This document shows, piece after piece, positions 1 through 10,972 of a stretch of 64,000 nt of DNA. The position numbers and the translations under genes were made by a program. The notes under the pieces were generated by a model that saw nothing but the letters and a program-made list of their open reading frames with translations, ran no database searches and had not been told where the DNA came from. Within the stretch, counting starts at the first letter, position 1. Each line of letters begins with the position of its first letter. The stretch lies in NCBI GenBank assembly GCA_011503125.2, contig WWBZ02000033.1:2046001-2110000 (forward strand), in the 5' to 3' direction. This stretch comes from Botryosphaeria dothidea (Eukaryota > Ascomycota > Dothideomycetes > Botryosphaeriales > Botryosphaeriaceae).

Positions 1-1926
1 CAATTATTGGCTGGCGTCTGCAGTGTCGTGCGCAGACGCATGCAAGAGCCGCCAGCGATCCACAGCGACGATCGCCCAGGGACCTGCAAAACCACACACC
101 AGGGCGCTGCGGACCGATCATCCAAACATCCTTTGTCAACCAGGTTTGTCATACTTGCAACGGGCGCTTGCAGAAAAAGCCCTCGCACATGCTTAGGGTT
201 GGAATTAGCGGAGCTGAATGCGTTACCCCAAACCCTGAGCCCTGGACTTGGGGGGAAATCGAGGCTGGCGTTACACCCATTTGCGCACGATGACATATCA
301 CGAGCTGCGCGCTTCCGCCTATGGGGACAAGGCATCTGTCGCAGGTTATGTGTAATTTTTCCAAAAGAGACAAAAGGAAAGACGGTCTGCTTGTTGACGA
401 GGCAGGGCATGCCCTGAGACGTCAGATCTCGTCGTCCAGGCATGCGAACTACTGGTCAGTTTCTGTTGCCTCATGGGGTACATGCTGACCATCTTTCTTT
501 TTCGTGTCACGGAATCACATCTTGGCGTTGAAAAAGAAAGGAGACGGCTCCGGTCGACGCGCATTCTGCAATCACCTCCAGGTATCGGCATCATCACAAT
601 TCAGCTTTCAATATCTAGCCTGCATCATGTGAGTGTAGACCTTTCTGGAAGTTGACAGTCACGTTTTGATGTGCGCGCATGAATCGCGCCTATTGCTTTG
701 TGGTACTTATCGCAGGAATCACATCTGAGATGGTACTACAGCAAACCGAACCATTCAGAATGCCGCTAAGCATCTAATTATCTGGTTTGGACTATGCGGA
801 ATTTTCGATTGGATGCAACGGGGCTCTGGCGATGATGGATCGCACAAACCATTGGAGGCCTTGGTCCGTTTGCAAACGCTCCTCCCCAGGCGGCTGGCTG
901 CGCAACGCATAAGCTTGAACATGCGAATGCAGGAACAGAATGAGGAAATTGACTACCGATCCTGGGGCAGGTCATCAATGCGAGCTAGTGGAGGAGCCGC
1001 CGGCACCGCAGTTTGTTCTACGTTGAAACGCTACGAGCATGAACATGGGCGTCAGCAGTCGTTTCTGAAATTGTGGGGCTGCTCCACGCCTTGGCATCAC
1101 ACGACGCTGCAGCTGTGTTTCACGTACCTAGGAGCTTGATCATGAGGACTTGGTGTGGTAGGGAACCGTTTGCTTTTGGCCATGCGGCTCGAGCCGCGAA
1201 AGAGCAGGGAGATACGAGTCAAACCCGGACGGCGATCGGTCATGTGGATGGCCTGAAGGCTGCTTCATTTGGCTGAACACGGAGCGAGGTCAATAAAAGG
1301 ACAACTTGATGAACGCAAGCCCGCTCATTCAGCGGTGGGATATGCCCAGGTAGGGAGGTGGTGATGGATTACGTCAACGGCGCGACGCGTTCCTGGGCGC
1401 GTCTCCCAATGCTACCCCGCGAATCCCGAAACGGCATCGCCAGCCCCTCTTCACTACAACGCCCGTGGGGAAATGAACACGAGTGGCTGTAACTTTCGCG
1501 CGCACTATATCCCACTACAGTTGACCGGCTATATTGTCCTCCAATGGCCATCCCACCCTCCTCGCTCTCTCGCCTACTCTCTCCACACAGGCGCAGGTAA
1601 GAGAAGTTGTTGTTCCTCGGTCCGGCCGCGCCCACCGGAGCGAAGCCGAATCCCTCTCGTTCCTCGTAACCTTAACCATGAATCCATTATTAGATACCAA
1701 GCTGTCGCTCCCCATTTCCGCCTAAAGAAATGTCGCCCACAGCGGGGCCGACGCTGGCACTGCCCACAAGAGCCCGCACTGAGCACGTCACTATGGCCAC
1801 CGCCAACGCATCGGCCCTGTTTAAATACGGCCTCACGCCATGTGCGATGAAGTCGCCCTAGGACTCTCCCTCCTCTCCTTAACCACAAGTCTCCATCCGT
1901 CGCTTCCGAGACACGCGAGAACAACC
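1..1926. other. Intergenic, no gene seen; promoter of the GH43 gene
   Basis: I find no coding region here with family resemblance or a consistent exon structure. The open frames present are short, overlap on both strands and lack recognisable motifs. The last few hundred bases are pyrimidine-rich and contain the TATA-like box listed separately, so they probably hold the promoter and leader of the GH43 gene that starts at 1927. Confidence 0.6.
1820..1827 (+). promoter_or_regulatory. TATA-like box of GH43 gene
   Basis: The sequence TTTAAATA lies about 100 nt upstream of the chosen ATG at 1927, followed by a CT-rich stretch typical of fungal leaders. Its function is inferred from position only. 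Confidence 0.45.
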
Positions 1927-3049
1927 ATGAAGATTTCAAACTCCCTCCTCGCCGCGCTCTGCGCCTCTCTCGCCACCGCGGCGCCCACTCTCCAGGCTCT
2001 GGATTTCAGCGAGCACGGCATTGAGAAGCGTGCCGATCCCAGTCTAGTCGGTTACCTGGGTGCTTTCTTCCTCGGCGACGAGCCCAGCGTGTACTTCTAC
2101 CGCAGCAATGGCAACGACCCGCTCTCCCTCACCGCGCTCAACGGCGGCCAGGCCGTCATCGTGCCCACTGAGGGTACCGGCGGTGTGCGTGACCCGACGA
2201 TCGTGGCGGGAGGCGGCTCTGAGGCGGGGAAGAAGTGGTACGTCATTGGCACGGATTTGGATATCGGAAAGGTACTTTCTCCCTTTTTCTCTCCACAAAC
2301 TTTTTTTAAGACGAAAACACTTGGGGCATTGAGACTGACTTTTGGGCCCCTTCCAGACCACCTGGGACGCCGCCCAGCGCACCGGCTCTCGCGGCATCCT
2401 CGTATGGGAAAGCACGGACCTAGTAACCTGGACGGGCGAGCGGCTCGTCGTCGTCGAGGACGAGACGGCCGGCATGGTGTGGGCGCCCGAGGCGCTGTGG
2501 GACGAGGAGAAGGGGCAGTACCTGGTGCACTGGTCCAGCAAGTTCTACGCCGCCTCCGACTCGGGCCACACCGGCAGCCCCTCGGCCATCAAGATCCGCA
2601 GCGCCTACACCAGCGACTTCAAGACCTTCACGTCGCCCTCCGACTACGTCGACTACAGCCCGAGCAGCGTGATCGACCTGACCTTCCTGCCCCTCGGCAA
2701 CAACGCGTACGCCCGCTTCATCAAGAACGAGACCGCGACGAACGTCTTCACCGAGATCTCGACGGACGGCTTGTTTGGCACCTGGACGCGGCCGGGTGGC
2801 GCGAGCGCGATTATCGAGCAGGGTGTCGAGGGCCCCGCCGCGTACTGGGATAACCAGGTCGACGGCAAGGCGTACTTGCTGTTGGATTTCTTTGGCGGCA
2901 GCGGCTATGCGCCGTATCAGAGCACGGATGTCGAGAGCGGGTCGTGGAGTGCCGCCGATAAGAGCAAGTGGCCCGCGGATCTGAGGCATGGTAGCGTGCT
3001 GCCGATTGATCAGGCGAGGTATGATGCGCTTGGTAGCGCCTTTGCTTAA
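1927..3049 (+). CDS. Secreted glycoside hydrolase family 43 (arabinosidase-type)
   Basis: Two exons, 1927-2271 and 2357-3049, joined across an 85-nt GT-AG intron, encode about 345 residues. Residues 1-19 form a signal peptide (MKISNSLLAALCASLATAA). A Lys-Arg pair at 34-35 looks like a Kex2 cleavage site, so the enzyme may be secreted as a pro-form. The rest resembles a five-bladed GH43 beta-propeller: the candidate catalytic base is Asp89 in VRDPT, the pKa-setting Asp is Asp222 in VIDLTF, and the acid is Glu273 in GVEGP. GH43 enzymes remove arabinose or xylose from plant cell-wall arabinan and arabinoxylan; the exact substrate cannot be read here. The ATG at 1927 is preferred over the upstream in-frame ATG at 1840 because only it starts directly with the signal peptide. 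The intron junction restores a continuous frame (DIGK then TTWDAA). Confidence 0.88.
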
Positions 3050-4599
3050 GAGGGGTAGTTCCTTGTACATAGGTGAAGTGTGAGTGTGTAAGTGAGTTTG
3101 GAATACTTGAGTCTCTCCTGTGAATCTTTGACGTGGTGATGTGTGAATTTTGCGAGTGAGTGGAAATGTGAAAGGCTGGATGTTGCTGACCGCGACCCTC
3201 TCAGTGCTTAGTTAGAGTTCCTGTGGTTAGCATTTTCTACCCTTGGGTGCTGGCATAGACTGAGAAGTTTTCCTGGAATTGATTGCGCGCAAGCGTGCAT
3301 AAGCCCTCTTTTGGGCGTGGGCGCTAGACAGCACTCGGCATCCTTCGCTGATCATATGTTGGGTAGTGAAGTACAATTAAGGAAGATACGCATAAAGAGT
3401 CTATTCCTCTGAAGCTTGCGAAAGTTCACCGCGCTTAGATGACTCGGTTGCTTACAATTGACTTTGGCAATCACATAGTCGCGCCAAGCATATTGTAGTT
3501 CTGATTCATCATGTGCAACAACGCTAGATCCTTGTTCGTTCATAATAAAGCTCGATCGGGGTTCGTCAAGCCTCCGGGTCTTGCTTCCGCGACTGCGCAG
3601 ATGTCTTACCCATGGAGATTGCCGAAATGAGAGATAACTTTATCTTCACAACATCTCGGCCGTTATTCCCGGCGCAGTCCGGGGAGCTGTGGGGTAATTG
3701 GATTAGCAGTGCTTCTGCCATTCAGCAGATTTGCGTCGAATGTACGCAAGACACAATGGACAGAGACAAGAAGCGCACTGATGAAGTGTTTCTACACGAG
3801 CCGGTCATTCGGCAGTCTGCGGGTCTGGAATAGCTCAAATGTAACGGCCTGATGGGATTTCCTTCAAGATAATCACAGCTCAGTCGAGAATAGCAAACAC
3901 CAAGCCATGGTCCTCCGAATCCTGGTCTGATCAATCTTTTTGAGGACTTACAAGCATGACTCCACCAAAAGCAGCAATCCTCACATAGCTGATCAAACGG
4001 CTCCCACATCCTCTCTCAATACCTCTACAAGCAAATCAGCAAAGGCCGAATTCTCATCTCTCCAAGAAGCTGATCCTATAACGTCAACAAGGAGAAGCAA
4101 TCACGCATCAAAGATCGGCGAACGTTCCACGCTATAAGTCTCGTCTGCACAACTTTGTGTGTCGAGCCAAGAGCACAGCGCGGATACGTTGAACAACGTA
4201 AGTGTCTCTCGTGAGCAGAGGAGGCTCCTTATTCATCCGCATGTTATCACTCGCATTGTCAGCCACAGAGACCGGAGACTGAAGTTCGAGGAAAGCGGCA
4301 GTGGCCGTGGGCGATTCGTGTACGGTAGAGACTTCGAAGTGAAATGGATTCAGAGCAGGGTAGCCATAGTTTATTGATGAAGGTACGTGGGATGGGGTTG
4401 CTTTGATGCGGATGGATGTGTCGACGCGACGTTGTGGGGGTTGGAGGGTGGGCAAATGACGCACAGGCGTCGCAGTGACGAAAAGCCAATCTCTCCCGCC
4501 GCAAGTCGAATACACGTACTTCCACAATTCCTCCTTCGCAGTGCTTCTAAACCTGCTCTCCCACCAGCGCCTGTGAGAATATGCTCTGCTTGGCTCACC
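3050..4599. other. Intergenic with repeat copy A
   Basis: No convincing gene. The stretch contains one copy of a degenerate repeat around 3721-3795 (listed separately). Open frames on either strand, including one of about 236 codons on the minus strand over 4132-4842, show no domain and overlap the better-supported zinc-ribbon relic. Confidence 0.5.
3721..3795 (+). repeat. Dispersed repeat, copy A
   Basis: This stretch aligns with 6590-6660 in the same orientation. The core begins TTTGCGTCGAATGTAC and continues with AGACACA, GGAC, GACAAGAAGCG and ACTGAT in the same order in both copies. By eye about 80% of positions match over roughly 65 nt, and most mismatches are transitions (A/G or C/T). 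It translates in one frame as ICVECT followed by a charged stretch, so it may be the remnant of a coding end from a mobile element. Its identity is unknown. Confidence 0.6.
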
Positions 4600-5049
4600 A
4601 TGGCTGCAATTTGCTGCACAGCATGTGCTAAGGAGAAACCGGCCGATGATTTCCGGAGCAAGCTCGGACGCATAGTCAAGACTTGCGCCAGTTGCAGGGT
4701 GAGCCCAATCAATTGCTGAAGACCTGCACTCACTCACAACATGACCCAGAACAAGCAGAAGGCACGCGATGAGGCGCGCAAGCCCCTGCCACGCAAATGA
4801 AAAGCTGAGAACGAGATGATCGCGGCACATGGTCAGAGTCAAACGCCGTTTGCGCAGGATGGTCCGGTCTTCACACTCAACCTTGCCGCTGCGAGGGCCA
4901 CAGCCATGAGCGAAACGCGCGGGAGTTTCACGGATGAAGTGATGATTCTACAAAAATTAAATTCTTATGGCTGGCTTGTATCTACTGACCGTGATGATGT
5001 CTTCAATATGTGTATCGCCAGAGGTCGGCGGAAGATGGTGCCGTTATGA
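4600..5049 (+). pseudogene. Zinc-ribbon-like small protein gene with in-frame stop
   Basis: Exon 1 (4600-4698) encodes two Cys pairs, CTAC and CASC, separated by about 20 residues: a possible zinc-binding knuckle pair. A 51-nt intron (4699-4749, GTGAGC to CCCAG) follows directly after CASCR. Exon 2 continues with a basic stretch and meets TGA at 4798-4800, giving only 49 residues. The same frame then stays open for 82 further codons to 5049, with ordinary composition. One change of an arginine CGA to TGA would explain this, so I read it as a damaged gene rather than a short one. The intact relative at 10973-11600 has the same Cys spacing and an intron at the same place. The function is not known. 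An alternative is that the 49-residue form is real. Confidence 0.45.
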
Positions 5050-5900
5050 GCGGGAGTGATGCTTGTGGATGAGCCGGTGGTGACCTGTAGCTGAGTTGAC
5101 GTTTTCTTGCTAAATGTACGTCACCGTTATGTAAACGACGGAAGACATACCTCGTAAAATAGACGTAGCAATCTCAACACCTCTGCGTGCGCAGCAGCGG
5201 CTTCAACTGATACCACGGACAAGCCGTGACTCGTTTTAAGTAAGCCTGTGCATATGATTGGGGTACATTAGCGTCCTGTATGTATGGAAGCTGTATTAGA
5301 GGTGTGTATTCGATATTTTCCCATATTAGGAGAATTCTTAGTACCTCGAGGAGATATGACTCTCATTCAACTCATGATCTCTGGTACATTAACTAAGCCC
5401 CAAGTCTTCTTCCATCAATCATAACAATCCAACTTTAAGTAAAGGTGTATAGCATTTTAGAAAATACAAGAGTATTCCCTTTTCAAGTTTCCATCAAATT
5501 CACTTTCCACAGAAGAGATATAGCACACCAGCTGAAACCCCTGTTTGTTTCTTCTTACTCAACACCAGCAGCTTCACTTCCAAACCCATCTAGTTTGTAC
5601 ACCCACGTAGGCCTCTGTATGCCAGGAAAGAAGACATGGTTTCTGTTAATGGTGGAACAACTATGGGTCTTACTACTTGAAACGTACAGCATGCGTGCCC
5701 TTGATTACAACTTCGATCCAAATAGAGTTGCACCAGTCGACATCAACGATCAAACATCCAGTGTCTTCGGTCATGGGGAGGCAGCACAGCTTCTCAGGCA
5801 AGCTGCCGATGAGGCTCAAAGATTATCCAACTGACCAGGTGGATGTTCGCGGGAAAGTTTTGGAGTGCCCCTTGGAAATGGTCTGAATACTTCCAGCCCC
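5050..5900. other. Intergenic or undefined upstream exon sequence
   Basis: AT-rich up to about 5500. From about 5690 to 5834 a frame starting MRALDYNFDP and ending EAQRLSN is open and could be an exon belonging to the ambiguous coding region downstream. I could not find a donor and acceptor pair that joins it to 5901 in frame, so it is not annotated as a gene. Confidence 0.35.
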
Positions 5901-6449
5901 ATGACTGAAACAGCACCGACCTATGACCTTTGGATACATTCAAAGGCCACACACCCTGGTGTTGGGGTTGTCGTCAATTTCCGCAAGGCAACGCCAGTCC
6001 GATGCCGAACTGTGGATGAACATCATGGACCCAGAGTGTTTACCCTCATGGGTGATCGACAGTCCCGCCAGTTAGAAATTCGGTTTCCTAAGGGTCAAGG
6101 ACCTGAGGACAATACACTCATACAAGTGGTGTGGGAATTCCTCGAGAATGGTCAAAAACATCCTAAATGCTGGGCACGTTTGCCCGATGTAGGTTGTTTT
6201 AAGGATTGGTCTCTGATGAACTCATATGCGTGTCGCGCTGAGTGGACTGGAAATGATGGAGACAGATGTATCCAATACATTCAGAGACCCAACTATCTGG
6301 GTATGGGATCCGATAACCACAACGGTTCTCTCACGACGTATGCCTGGGCCAACGCGCTATTCCGATATTTTACACGCCGGGTATACACCGAAGACAGGAG
6401 GAGCCTGGACATTAGCTTCGGATTCGCCCGCGTCAAAGATAACGGTTGA
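5901..6449 (+). CDS. Hypothetical protein, frame uncertain
   Basis: An uninterrupted frame of 182 codons begins with ATG at 5901 (MTETAPTYDLWIHSKA). I recognise no domain, signal peptide or membrane segment. A second frame, open from 6226 to 6591, overlaps its 3' half and is equally protein-like, so the true coding frame may switch through an intron or a frameshift. The region lies between two copies of a degenerate repeat and beside an AT-rich island, so it may be a decayed gene or part of a mobile element. Base composition does not separate the two frames. Treat it as a candidate only. Confidence 0.3.
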   Translation: MTETAPTYDLWIHSKATHPGVGVVVNFRKATPVRCRTVDEHHGPRVFTLMGDRQSRQLEIRFPKGQGPEDNTLIQVVWEFLENGQKHPKCWARLPDVGCFKDWSLMNSYACRAEWTGNDGDRCIQYIQRPNYLGMGSDNHNGSLTTYAWANALFRYFTRRVYTEDRRSLDISFGFARVKDNG

Positions 6450-6589
6450 TCACTACAACCAACAGGTACATTTCTCTTCAGAGTTCGGTCCAGGGCAGGG
6501 GAATCCTCCGAGTGCTTCGAGGAGGTCACGGCAGTCCATGGTCAACGAGCTGGAGCAGCTCGGTCTTACTGGCGCTAGTGCTGATGTTT

Positions 6590-6660
6590 GAAGCAAGTTT
6601 GCGTCGAATGTACAAAGACACAGCGGACGGGGACAAGAAGCGTACTGATTAAGTGTTACT
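6590..6660 (+). repeat. Dispersed repeat, copy B
   Basis: Second copy of the repeat at 3721-3795, in the same orientation. Both contain TTTGCGTCGAATGTAC followed by the same ordered blocks. Relative to copy A it has one missing base after the first block and an ACTGATTAA stop where copy A reads ACTGATGAA. The A/G and C/T bias of the differences fits RIP or cytosine deamination. Confidence 0.6.
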
Positions 6661-6689
6661 TTCAGGCCGTCCTCAATACGAGGGCGGTG

Positions 6690-7110
6690 GACGTACGGCA
6701 CCTCTCGTCATCGATGAAGACGACTAAAACGTTATTAACGGCAACTCCTATTACGGAGCTAGGATATAGGCTTGCTAAGACTAGGGGCATAAAACAAGGG
6801 CTAGAGAGCGTAATTTATATATTAAAACGGGTAGTTTTATGCGTATAGGCCGAGCAGAGGCTACGTTAGTTTAATAGTAACTCTCATAGTAACAAGACAG
6901 CACGTATTTATGGTAGGCTTAGTTAATATAAGTAACTTTTAACATCGTAAGGAAATTTTTAACGATTTGGGCGTGAAAAGATTCTGTTCCTCTACTAGTT
7001 AATAAGAGATATTTTAAGTGAGAAATGAGGGGAGGGGGGGTGTCAAAATAGCAACTTGGGGGGGTGTTAAATTTGCAACGGCCTTCACATAATGTTTGCA
7101 AAATATTTTA
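6690..7110. repeat. AT-rich, RIP-like island
   Basis: This stretch is conspicuously AT-rich and dense in TA dinucleotides (for example TTTATATATTAAAACGG near 6811), with many stop codons in most frames. It sits between repeat copy B and the inverted termini at 7209-7293. In Pezizomycotina this pattern usually marks transposon sequence degraded by RIP. No transposase or reverse transcriptase motif can be read. The original element is unknown. Confidence 0.55.
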
Positions 7111-7208
7111 GATATTGCGTAGTGTCGTGGAGCCGGAGTCGTAGGATTCCTGACGTAGACGGCCCAAGAGCAAGACGACCCTTTTTAATATCGTCCTATA
7201 TAGCTTCC

Positions 7209-7293
7209 GTGGGGAGTTGAAGCATTCGTCCGGACGCAGGTGTTATTAACACTAGACTACATTTGCGTCCGGACGAATGCTCCAGCTCCCCAC
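7209..7293. mobile_element. Head-to-head pair of transposon-like terminal repeats
   Basis: Two 30-nt arms, 7209-7238 and 7264-7293, are inverted copies of each other with two mismatches (both transitions), around a 25-nt spacer. Each arm carries the core TGCGTCCGGACGAATGCT, which itself contains the palindrome GTCCGGAC, followed by a CCCCAC end. A third copy lies at 17095-17124. Dispersal plus inverted arrangement suggests terminal inverted repeats of a DNA transposon or MITE family, here brought together by nested insertion or internal deletion. No transposase is present. Confidence 0.6.
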
Positions 7294-7547
7294 GTCCAAA
7301 ACATCACTTTCCTATCACTTTGCAATAGTAGACCAAATTCTGTCTCTCCACGTACGATATGTATTTTCGATCAACAGGATATATTTACAAAGAATCGAGA
7401 GAAAACAAGCAGCCCGGTATTCACCCGGACAAACCTCTCAAGAAGTTAAAACTCCTTTTTTCACCGGAGCTCATCCCGCCCCTTGATACCATTCCATATC
7501 ATTTCCTCTCATGATTGACTGCTCCTCTTTTACGACGCAAGGGCCGC

Positions 7548-8797
7548 TTAGACGCACTGGCTGTAAAAGTCGTTCCACTGCTTGCAGGTGGCGCCGGACG
7601 CGCACTCAGTGCTGCCCTTGTAGTTGCTGCCACCGCACTGGCCGAAGCGAGGGACGGAGCCACCGGCGCCGGGAGTGGCGACAGGGGTGTTGACGGGAGT
7701 AGGGGGAGTGAAGATAGGGGTGCCTGTGACGTATTTACGTTAGAATTGCCGTTTCTGGTAGGTGAACGGGGGTGGGTGGAAAAAGAAAGGGGTACTCACC
7801 GACGGGGGTGCCAACGGGGGTAGGGACAACAGCAGGAGTAGAGATGACCTGAGGAGTAGGAACAGCTGCGGGAGTAGAGACGACGGCGGCCGCGGCAACA
7901 GCGCTCGGGGTGCTCGCTGCGGGAGTCGAGGCAGCGGTAGAGTTCGATCCGCTCCCCTCAGGCCAAACCGCAGGGCCGGGCATAGCGTAAGAAGTAGGTA
8001 TCGGCCAGTCAAAAAGGGGATTAGCGTGCTGAATATGTGGTCAAAGATTGGGAGGACTTACAGATGTTGATCTTGAGACCGGGGTCGTCGGCCTTGTAGA
8101 CACCGGGGATTGAAACCTTGGGCGTAGGAGTGCCAGCGCCAGAGCCAGTGACGGTCAATTGAGCGCAGGAGATGTAGAACTGAGCGCCACCCTCCTCAGA
8201 GGCACCGTGGAGAGCGATGTGCTCAACGCGCATCAGATAGTCGCCGGCGGGGGTCTCCTCGGGCAGGGTAAAGGTGAAGTTGGAGATGCCGTTGCTGAGC
8301 CACTGAAGACCATCATCGGTGATGGAGCCAACGCCCATCTCGTAGACCTTGAACCACTCCTTGTCCTTGCCGTTGTAGGACGAGGCGTCGCCGCTGGAAG
8401 CCTTGGCCAGGTAGACCTGGAGGGGACCGGGGTGGCCGATGGTGGAGTCGAGAGCGAAACCGACCTCAGAGCCAGGAGCGACCTCCTTGGTCTTGGTGGT
8501 GCTGCCGCTCTCGAGACCGCCGACGTTGCAGATCAAGTCATCGGAGGTGACGTCGGTGACCGGGGAGTTGGCGTTGGTGTCTTTTGCGCAGTCAGCAAAG
8601 TGTACATTTTTGTCCGAAGTTTCTCCTCGTTTTCAGAGACCTCGGAAAGAGGGATTTGGCTTACTCTTGCGAACATACTCGTAGGGCTCGGCGTCAACGA
8701 CGGCGCCGTCGACGATCAGACGGTTGAAGCAGTAGTGAGCGGAGATGCTCGGGACCATGGCGGCAACGGCCGCGATAGTAGCAAGGGAGAACTTCAT
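7548..8797 (-). CDS. AA9 lytic polysaccharide monooxygenase with CBM1
   Basis: Exons 8797-8665, 8580-8062, about 8020-7800 and 7723-7548. The start at 8797 gives a 20-residue signal peptide; cleavage exposes His21 (HYCFNRL), the N-terminal copper ligand of AA9. The second copper His is His94 in GHPGPLQVY, and the axial region reads AQFY near residue 178-180. After the catalytic domain comes a long Ser/Thr/Pro/Ala linker, then a C-terminal cellulose-binding CBM1 (FGQCGGSNYKG to SQCV). AA9 enzymes oxidatively cleave cellulose or xyloglucan outside the cell. Intron 1 (8581-8664, GTAAGC) and intron 3 (7724-7799, GTGAGT to CACAG) are canonical. Intron 2 has a perfect GTAAGT donor at 8061, but no in-frame AG acceptor lies before the conserved PIPTSYAMPGPAVW block, so its 3' edge is uncertain. 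Either splicing is non-canonical or the gene has a splice-site mutation. Confidence 0.85.
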
Positions 8798-10972
8798 GTT
8801 GTCGACTGGAGTTTTGCTTGTTGTTTTCAGAGAATGGAGATCTCACGAAGTGTTGATCGAAAGGAGGCTGTGACTGAAGGAACGATAACCACCTGGGTTC
8901 AAAGAAGGGACGAATGCGAAGCAATCAGAAAGAGTGACGCACAGCGACCACGTACGAGGAGAGAATGATCAAGAGCTAGAAGGCTGAAGAGAGAAACATG
9001 GCAGATGGCGCAGACGGGGCATTATTATATCTCGCAGCCGGGCACCGGGCGCGGGAGGAAACAGCGCCTCGGGAGGTATCGCCAAGTTTCATGCCGCGTC
9101 GCCTAGCAGTGCACGCGGAGATTAATGGACAAAACTCGAAGCGTGATCACCGGGAGTGGGTGGTGGAGTTGGGATGGTGTCCAGAAACGGAACTGCGTGA
9201 TGCGCGACCGGGATGGCCAGGGGGAGCGGCCAACCAGCTTCGGCCTCGCCTACAGCGCGCCCCGTCAGCGTTTCACCTTTACAGCAGAAACAACACACAC
9301 CCGCCCAGTCCGTTTCAAACAGGCCGGCACCGCCCAGCGACATTCTCCACCAATGACGCCGACACGCTGGGCTCTTCAAGCTGTTTCTCGTGCCGTCGTA
9401 TTCTGCCAGGAAGAACTGCCCGTCGATTCAGCCTGCCCGTTGCGCCGTTCATGCTATAGCGACCACCGCTATAGGCTGCTCCTATTTTCATCCGCAGGGC
9501 CGTAAGGCCGTTTACGAGGCTGCTGATCAACTCGGAGTCGGCCGCACTCCTTCAGCCTCCTTTCTCGCTTCCTCAATCATCTCCGTTCTCCACATGCAGG
9601 TGCACTCGGCAAAGATCAACGCAGTGCGGCGCCTCGGACCTGATGCGCCGCTTCGATCCAGCCCAGCGAAACAACAGCCCGCAGCATCCACCGCGCCCAG
9701 AATGTTCGGCACGCGCACCCAAGCCCCATGGTCAAACGCCCAGATCGCCTCCTTACTCCCCGGCATTCCGGTCGCTCTGTCGACCTGTTTCCGCCCCAAG
9801 GCTTGTTCGCCTCTGTTCGGATCCTCTGTTTAGCAAAACGCATGAAGCGCTTGATCCAGCAGAAGGTCCGTCTTGACGGCGCCCCAATGGGCCTTGGGAG
9901 GCCTCGGTCCTGCCATGTCGTCGCCGCCGCCTATTTCGTATCCGCAGGTGCGCAGAGCCGCGCGCCTGCTCAGCTGCATCCTCCATTCTATTTATTTTTC
10001 ATGCGGGTCCCCACTGAATCTAATATCCCCCATATTGCTCATCGCGCTCGCCGCCCTTATCAATCTTTTTCTAGAGCGAAGCATGGACACTGCACTGATT
10101 GCGTCGTCCCGCGCTCAGATCCGCCTTTTTCCATCTCCCCGGGTTCAAGACGGTAAATGGCGCTCCGTGCCATGGATGTTCGCTGTTTTGATCGAGCTGC
10201 CGAAGCTGCCGAAAGGAATATATCAGCGATTGATTTGCTTAAAGACGGCAAGTATGGATGTCGTCTGCAACTTGATACACTAGGCCCCGACTGTACGGGT
10301 CTTGGGACTCTCTGTATAGAGGCAGTGTGCTTACGTCAACGTTTGCGGCTGCCAATGGCCTTTTGTTTCTGTTCTCAGATTTTCGTATTCTCCTTCTGTC
10401 TTCTCGGCCGCATGATGGTAGACTGGTAGCTGATCGGCTTGAGTTTTCTGCAATTCAGGAAGAGAACACGAGGGCTGCGGCACGCCGAGCCGATTCTCTC
10501 TGCCCTACATGCACATGCAGCACGCAATTGCCGACTGCGTCAGCTCCCGGCGCTTACCGACAGAGTGTGCCTGTCTTTCGTTATGCGAGCTGGTTGAAAC
10601 AAACCACAGCTATCCTTTCCGCTTCGGGGTGCAACCAGGGTGTCTCGGCTCCGATTGCTTCCAAGTCACACGTCAAAGATCTTGCCCGCATGTCCGCCAA
10701 GTGCTTGATAGAGATTCTTTTCTCCGTTTCTCATCTCAGAAAAGTTTCTCGCAATAGTTGTACGCAGTATCTGATAACGTAACAATCCTTCTCGAGCTCT
10801 AGGCTTCCTGAAGCGCCGTGGACCACCGAAACCAACCGCTCCTTGCCCATCACCAGTCCTTCTTCTTTATTTCCTTCAGATTTCTGTTTTACTCTCGACT
10901 TCAGAAGACTATCCCGGCCCATCCACGCGCGTGTCCGATTATCCCCGCTACCTGTCCGCGTCGCTGTGCGAT
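8798..10972. other. Intergenic, no gene seen
   Basis: About 2.2 kb upstream of the AA9 gene and downstream of the minus-strand zinc-ribbon gene. Several open frames of up to about 150 codons occur on both strands, but none has a domain, signal peptide or consistent splice pattern. The 5' part must hold the AA9 promoter. A long untranslated RNA cannot be excluded. Confidence 0.5.
9023..9030 (-). promoter_or_regulatory. TATA-like box of the AA9 gene
   Basis: On the minus strand the sequence reads ATATAATA, about 230 nt upstream of the ATG at 8797. The assignment rests on position and composition only. Confidence 0.35.

Noticed and set aside
4132..4842. Open frame of 236 codons on the minus strand
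   Set aside because: No domain or family resemblance, and it overlaps the zinc-ribbon relic that has a proper intron and a relative nearby.
8159..8968. Open frame of 269 codons on the plus strand
   Set aside because: It is antisense to the AA9 gene, which has signal peptide, copper ligands and CBM1 on the minus strand.
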